From contig JAOAEQ010000027.1 in the NCBI GenBank assembly GCA_026416715.1, positions 1-37,871 on the forward strand: a stretch of 37,871 nucleotides of DNA. The letters run 5' to 3'. The DNA comes from a bacterium. GTDB lineage: Bacteria; UBP4; UBA4092; JAOAEQ01. A model generated the notes under the pieces. That model saw only the letters and a program-made list of their open reading frames with translations. It was not told where the DNA came from and did not search any database. Position numbers and translations under genes: made by a program. Shown here piece by piece: positions 34,869-37,871 of this stretch. The stretch's first letter is position 1. Every line of letters begins with the position of its first letter.

Positions 34869-37800
34869 TTATTTCACCACTAGTTCAATCGGCTGGGATA
34901 GACTTGCTACTTGCGGATTATAATATTCATACACTTTCGATTGCGGGGTTTTCGCCCGAATCGGATATTTCGCTTGCAACCGATACTTGAACGTAATCGG
35001 TTTTCCAGCTTCAACTTTATCCAAGTAAACAATTATTTGCCGACCGGTGAGATTATACTTTTTGATAACATCTTTAGTAACCAACTCATGCAAATCCGGT
35101 GTTAACACATCAAATCCCGGCGGGATACCTAAATCGACGATAACCATATTTGCAGTACCTGTTGGCCGGTTATTTTTAACCTCGATCCTTGCGGTGATAA
35201 TATCGTCTTTCTGCAACTGGGTTTTATCGTAGGTTACGGAGATATCCAGCAGTTCATGTTCTGGAATCTCCAATCTCCACGGACGATAATAGGTTCCAAC
35301 AATCTGATACAACATGCTCCCCTGCCCTTGAAACTTTAAGACAACGGTATTTTTGCCTCTTTTAACCAGCGGTTCTTTCAAATCTACCTGCCGCATCACA
35401 TCGCAGTTTGCCGGCGTGATTTCAAACGCAGAAACTTCTTTTCCGTTAACGATTACCTGCACTGTTGCATTCACTTTTTCAGTCAATCCCTGTAACGACA
35501 TTAACAGCGCTTTCAAGCAGAGAATTGTTGCCTGAGTCGAATTCCAGTTCCCGTTCGCATCTTTTTTGCTAATGATATAGTTCAGCGCTTTCCCGGTAAC
35601 ATCCGGATACCGACCGGCGTTCATTAACGCAATCGCAATCAATGCGGTTGATTCGATATCCGCGCTATCTCCGCGTGAGAATGTTACCGTCTCAACGTTA
35701 CTCGACCAATGCACTTTGCCATCTTGTTCAATTTTCTGCGCAACAATTTTATCCAGCAGGCCGAGCGTTCGCGAGTCATCCTTCTTCCAGCAGACTAGCG
35801 CATTCGCTAGTAACGCTTGCGTATAGATATCGTTAGCTTCTTTGCTATGTTGCAGTAAATACTCGACCGCTTTCTCTATCTCTTTCGATTTCATATCCGT
35901 TGCCAATAATGCCCAGGTGATATATGCGGTAACCAAAAGATTGCTATTCTGAATCTTACCCCAGCTTTCTGCGTGAAGATATGATTTATCCGGTGTCCAG
36001 GAGCCGTCCTGATTCTGCTGGTGAATTAACCACGACTGCGTCCGGCTGATTATCGCCGGGTCAACGTTGAACACTTTCGACATATCGCTGAACTCCATAA
36101 CACCCCATGCGGTCAGAATTTTGTTCGCCGGCGCGTTCCCAAACCATTCGAATCCGCCGCCTTGCACTTCATAACTCAACAACCGCTGGTATCCGGCATT
36201 GATGAACCCTTCTGCTTTCATTTGGATTTCCGGAGTAACCTGTTTTGTGGTTTTCAGATAATCAAGCACTAGAATATTCGGATAGGTTACCGATGACGTC
36301 TGTTCGAAACAACCGAATGGCATCCGCAGCATACTCGCTAATCCTTCAACAATTTGACTGAATATTCCTGGATATACTTTCACCTGCAGTTTACTGGCCT
36401 TCTCAATTGCTTCCTGGGGAATAGTAATTTCCTTTTCGATATCTTTACTCAACCGGTCACTAATACTCACCTGATATTCTTTCCCATCCGGTACGACTGC
36501 AATCATCCGCTGAATCGCATCGCTTAACTTGCTGCCATAGGCATAGACCGTGAACTTATGGTAACCGATTTCTTTAACCTTAATTGAATAATATACCGCA
36601 CGGACTTCATCTTTTTCGAGTTTAACCGTTTTGATTTTTTCATCTTTCAACTCAAACCACGGTTCCGGCATCAATTCTAATCGAACGGTTTGTGCGCCTG
36701 GCAGATAGTTATACACCGCTACCGGAACACTAATTTCATCATTTTGCGTTAATGCTACCGGGAAATCAATATCTATAAAGAAATCCTGAAATACCCGCAA
36801 CGGTGAACTCGTACTACCCATTCTACCGTTTAATGCGGAACCGAGCGTGGTCATCCGCCAAGAAGTAATCGAATCTGCTATTGTAAGTTTGAGTGTTCCT
36901 TTTCCGGTAGCATCGGTGATAAATGCCGGGTTGAAATATAATGTTTCCGGGAAAAACATTCGCAACCGAATTTCTTCTTTCGGCTGACTTCCAGCGATAC
37001 CAACTTCGCCTTTTGCAATACCTCGCTCTTCCGCCATTTTCATTGCTACAATTGGCATTGGTTCAGGATGTGCCGCTAAATCGCCTAAAAATCCATTCCT
37101 AGCATTTAAGAACCTGCGCACTGCCTGTCGGGCTACACCTTCGCCGAACTGATCCCAACCTGCAGGCGATGTAACATCATCAGCAGTATTCCAGACCGTA
37201 TCCGGTCCTGCGGAAAGCAACCTAAAACTATGGAATCTGCCGCAACTACACGGTTCCGCTTTATACCTCACGCCCCACGGATCTATTAAATCCGTCTCCC
37301 GCAGGAATCCTTCTTTAATCAGGATTTCAATTCCTTGCTCCCTCGTCGGATATTCGCTATGTTTATTATAATACGCTTGGATTCCTTTCCAAATATGCTG
37401 ATAATCTTTATCGAGTCGTTTCTGGATTTGTTCCCGATACTTCAGTTCTTTTTGATCGAAAGTATTAATCGCGAGCGTAAACGGTTGCGGTTCCGGTGCG
37501 GATGCGAGCAGAACTGTTGCTGCTTCCTGCTGGAGTGGAGTCCAATCCGCTTTTGTATTTTGTTCGAGTGGAATCACTGGCGGTTGCGGATGCTTAACCA
37601 GTTCTTCGAGCGAATACCCGTGAATTTCATATCGCGGTTTCATAATCTCTTTTTCGAGCGTGAAATATACCTTCTCTAATCCCGGCTGCATATCCTGCAA
37701 TGCGAACACCGCTTCATCCACAATTGAGATACCTAACGCTGCGAGAACCGGATGTCCGGTCTTATCCTGAACGAAAAATTGCACGGTCGCTTCTTCGCCT

Positions 37801-37871
37801 GGTCGGTACGTCTTCTTGTCCGGTGTGATGACGATGCGCAGTTCATCTGCCGGATTGACATAGACTAATCG
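34869..37871 (-). CDS. Alpha-2-macroglobulin-like protein, C-terminal 1000 residues (partial), with inserted GspG-like domain
   Basis: The frame is open to the window edge, so the N-terminus is missing; the GTG at 37784 is not the start. Order in the fragment: macroglobulin domain (PDKKTYRPGEEATVQFFV...), ISIVDEAVFALQ, PRYEIHGY, then a GspG-like pseudopilin domain (residues ~155-233). Next come the FPETLYFNP and ITSWRM segments, the thioester motif GCFEQ (Cys521, Gln524), the helical thioester domain with repeated alpha units, and a receptor-binding-like C-terminus (YDKTQLQKDD, YYNPQV). Bacterial relatives are envelope or periplasmic proteins thought to trap foreign proteases by covalent thioester attack. 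The intact Cys-x-Glu-Gln suggests it is functional. The penicillin-binding partner pbpC is not seen. Confidence 0.92.
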   Translation of the reverse strand, partial: RLVYVNPADELRIVITPDKKTYRPGEEATVQFFVQDKTGHPVLAALGISIVDEAVFALQDMQPGLEKVYFTLEKEIMKPRYEIHGYSLEELVKHPQPPVIPLEQNTKADWTPLQQEAATVLLASAPEPQPFTLAINTFDQKELKYREQIQKRLDKDYQHIWKGIQAYYNKHSEYPTREQGIEILIKEGFLRETDLIDPWGVRYKAEPCSCGRFHSFRLLSAGPDTVWNTADDVTSPAGWDQFGEGVARQAVRRFLNARNGFLGDLAAHPEPMPIVAMKMAEERGIAKGEVGIAGSQPKEEIRLRMFFPETLYFNPAFITDATGKGTLKLTIADSITSWRMTTLGSALNGRMGSTSSPLRVFQDFFIDIDFPVALTQNDEISVPVAVYNYLPGAQTVRLELMPEPWFELKDEKIKTVKLEKDEVRAVYYSIKVKEIGYHKFTVYAYGSKLSDAIQRMIAVVPDGKEYQVSISDRLSKDIEKEITIPQEAIEKASKLQVKVYPGIFSQIVEGLASMLRMPFGCFEQTSSVTYPNILVLDYLKTTKQVTPEIQMKAEGFINAGYQRLLSYEVQGGGFEWFGNAPANKILTAWGVMEFSDMSKVFNVDPAIISRTQSWLIHQQNQDGSWTPDKSYLHAESWGKIQNSNLLVTAYITWALLATDMKSKEIEKAVEYLLQHSKEANDIYTQALLANALVCWKKDDSRTLGLLDKIVAQKIEQDGKVHWSSNVETVTFSRGDSADIESTALIAIALMNAGRYPDVTGKALNYIISKKDANGNWNSTQATILCLKALLMSLQGLTEKVNATVQVIVNGKEVSAFEITPANCDVMRQVDLKEPLVKRGKNTVVLKFQGQGSMLYQIVGTYYRPWRLEIPEHELLDISVTYDKTQLQKDDIITARIEVKNNRPTGTANMVIVDLGIPPGFDVLTPDLHELVTKDVIKKYNLTGRQIIVYLDKVEAGKPITFKYRLQAKYPIRAKTPQSKVYEYYNPQVASLSQPIELVVK

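Noticed and set aside
37784-37871. Start codon of the alpha-2-macroglobulin gene at 37784
   Set aside because: The frame stays open to the window edge and encodes a typical macroglobulin stretch before the GTG.

Overview
This is a bacterial chromosome segment of moderate to low GC, probably from an uncultured diderm lineage. The left edge is the 5' end of a 16S rRNA gene transcribed out of the window; it reads as clearly bacterial, but I could not place it in a phylum by eye. Short DUF1559/GspG-like pseudopilins, system II cytochrome c maturation (ResB/CcsA), an alpha-2-macroglobulin-like protein, a DUF948/YtxH pair and a small Cys-rich SAP protein resemble genomes of candidate phyla such as Sumerlaeota, Hydrogenedentes or Omnitrophota. 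That placement is a guess.

Layout. 1-700: 16S 5' end with leader, boxA-like motif and two tandem sigma70-type promoters, all on the minus strand. 1261-4445: a GT-C-like membrane protein (+) and two duplicated pseudopilins (-). 4614-5795: rpsU, a strongly structured RNA segment, apt and tRNA-Arg(CCU). 5886-7998: a membrane-anchored TPR protein overlapping a CtpA-type S41 protease. 8210-14237: purine salvage and uptake (adenine deaminase, BmpA-like lipoprotein, double-NBD ATPase, permease), with a Sm_multidrug_ex membrane gene between ATPase and permease. 14297-17186: a cold-shock gene with a hairpin-rich leader, serS with a leader containing competing pairings, and two receiver-only response regulators. 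17215-21054: HIT hydrolase, MtaB, NIF3-like protein, SAP/Cys protein and RsmE. 21131-21870: DUF948 and YtxH envelope proteins. 21945-25455: four membrane-protein genes on the minus strand, interrupted by a hairpin-array repeat, of unknown function. 25549-28273: YchF and a beta-CASP nuclease. 28532-30528: an overlapping restriction-modification pair. 30946-34580: CcsA, a second repeat element, ResB and a polyprenyl diphosphate synthase. 34869-37871: the C-terminal 1000 residues of an alpha-2-macroglobulin-like protein, cut by the window edge.

Themes. Apt and adenine deaminase both act on adenine, and a Bmp-type ABC system probably imports nucleosides, so 5.0-14.2 kb carries a purine theme. CcsA, ResB and a quinone side-chain type prenyl synthase suggest respiratory electron transport. 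The most unusual items are a GspG-like pseudopilin C-terminal domain lying inside the alpha-2-macroglobulin protein, the four-gene membrane cluster, the long G.U-tolerant RNA helix before apt, and two related hairpin-array repeats bordered by a shared 'ctctgcggtgaa' phrase. No CRISPR array, insertion sequence or prophage was seen.
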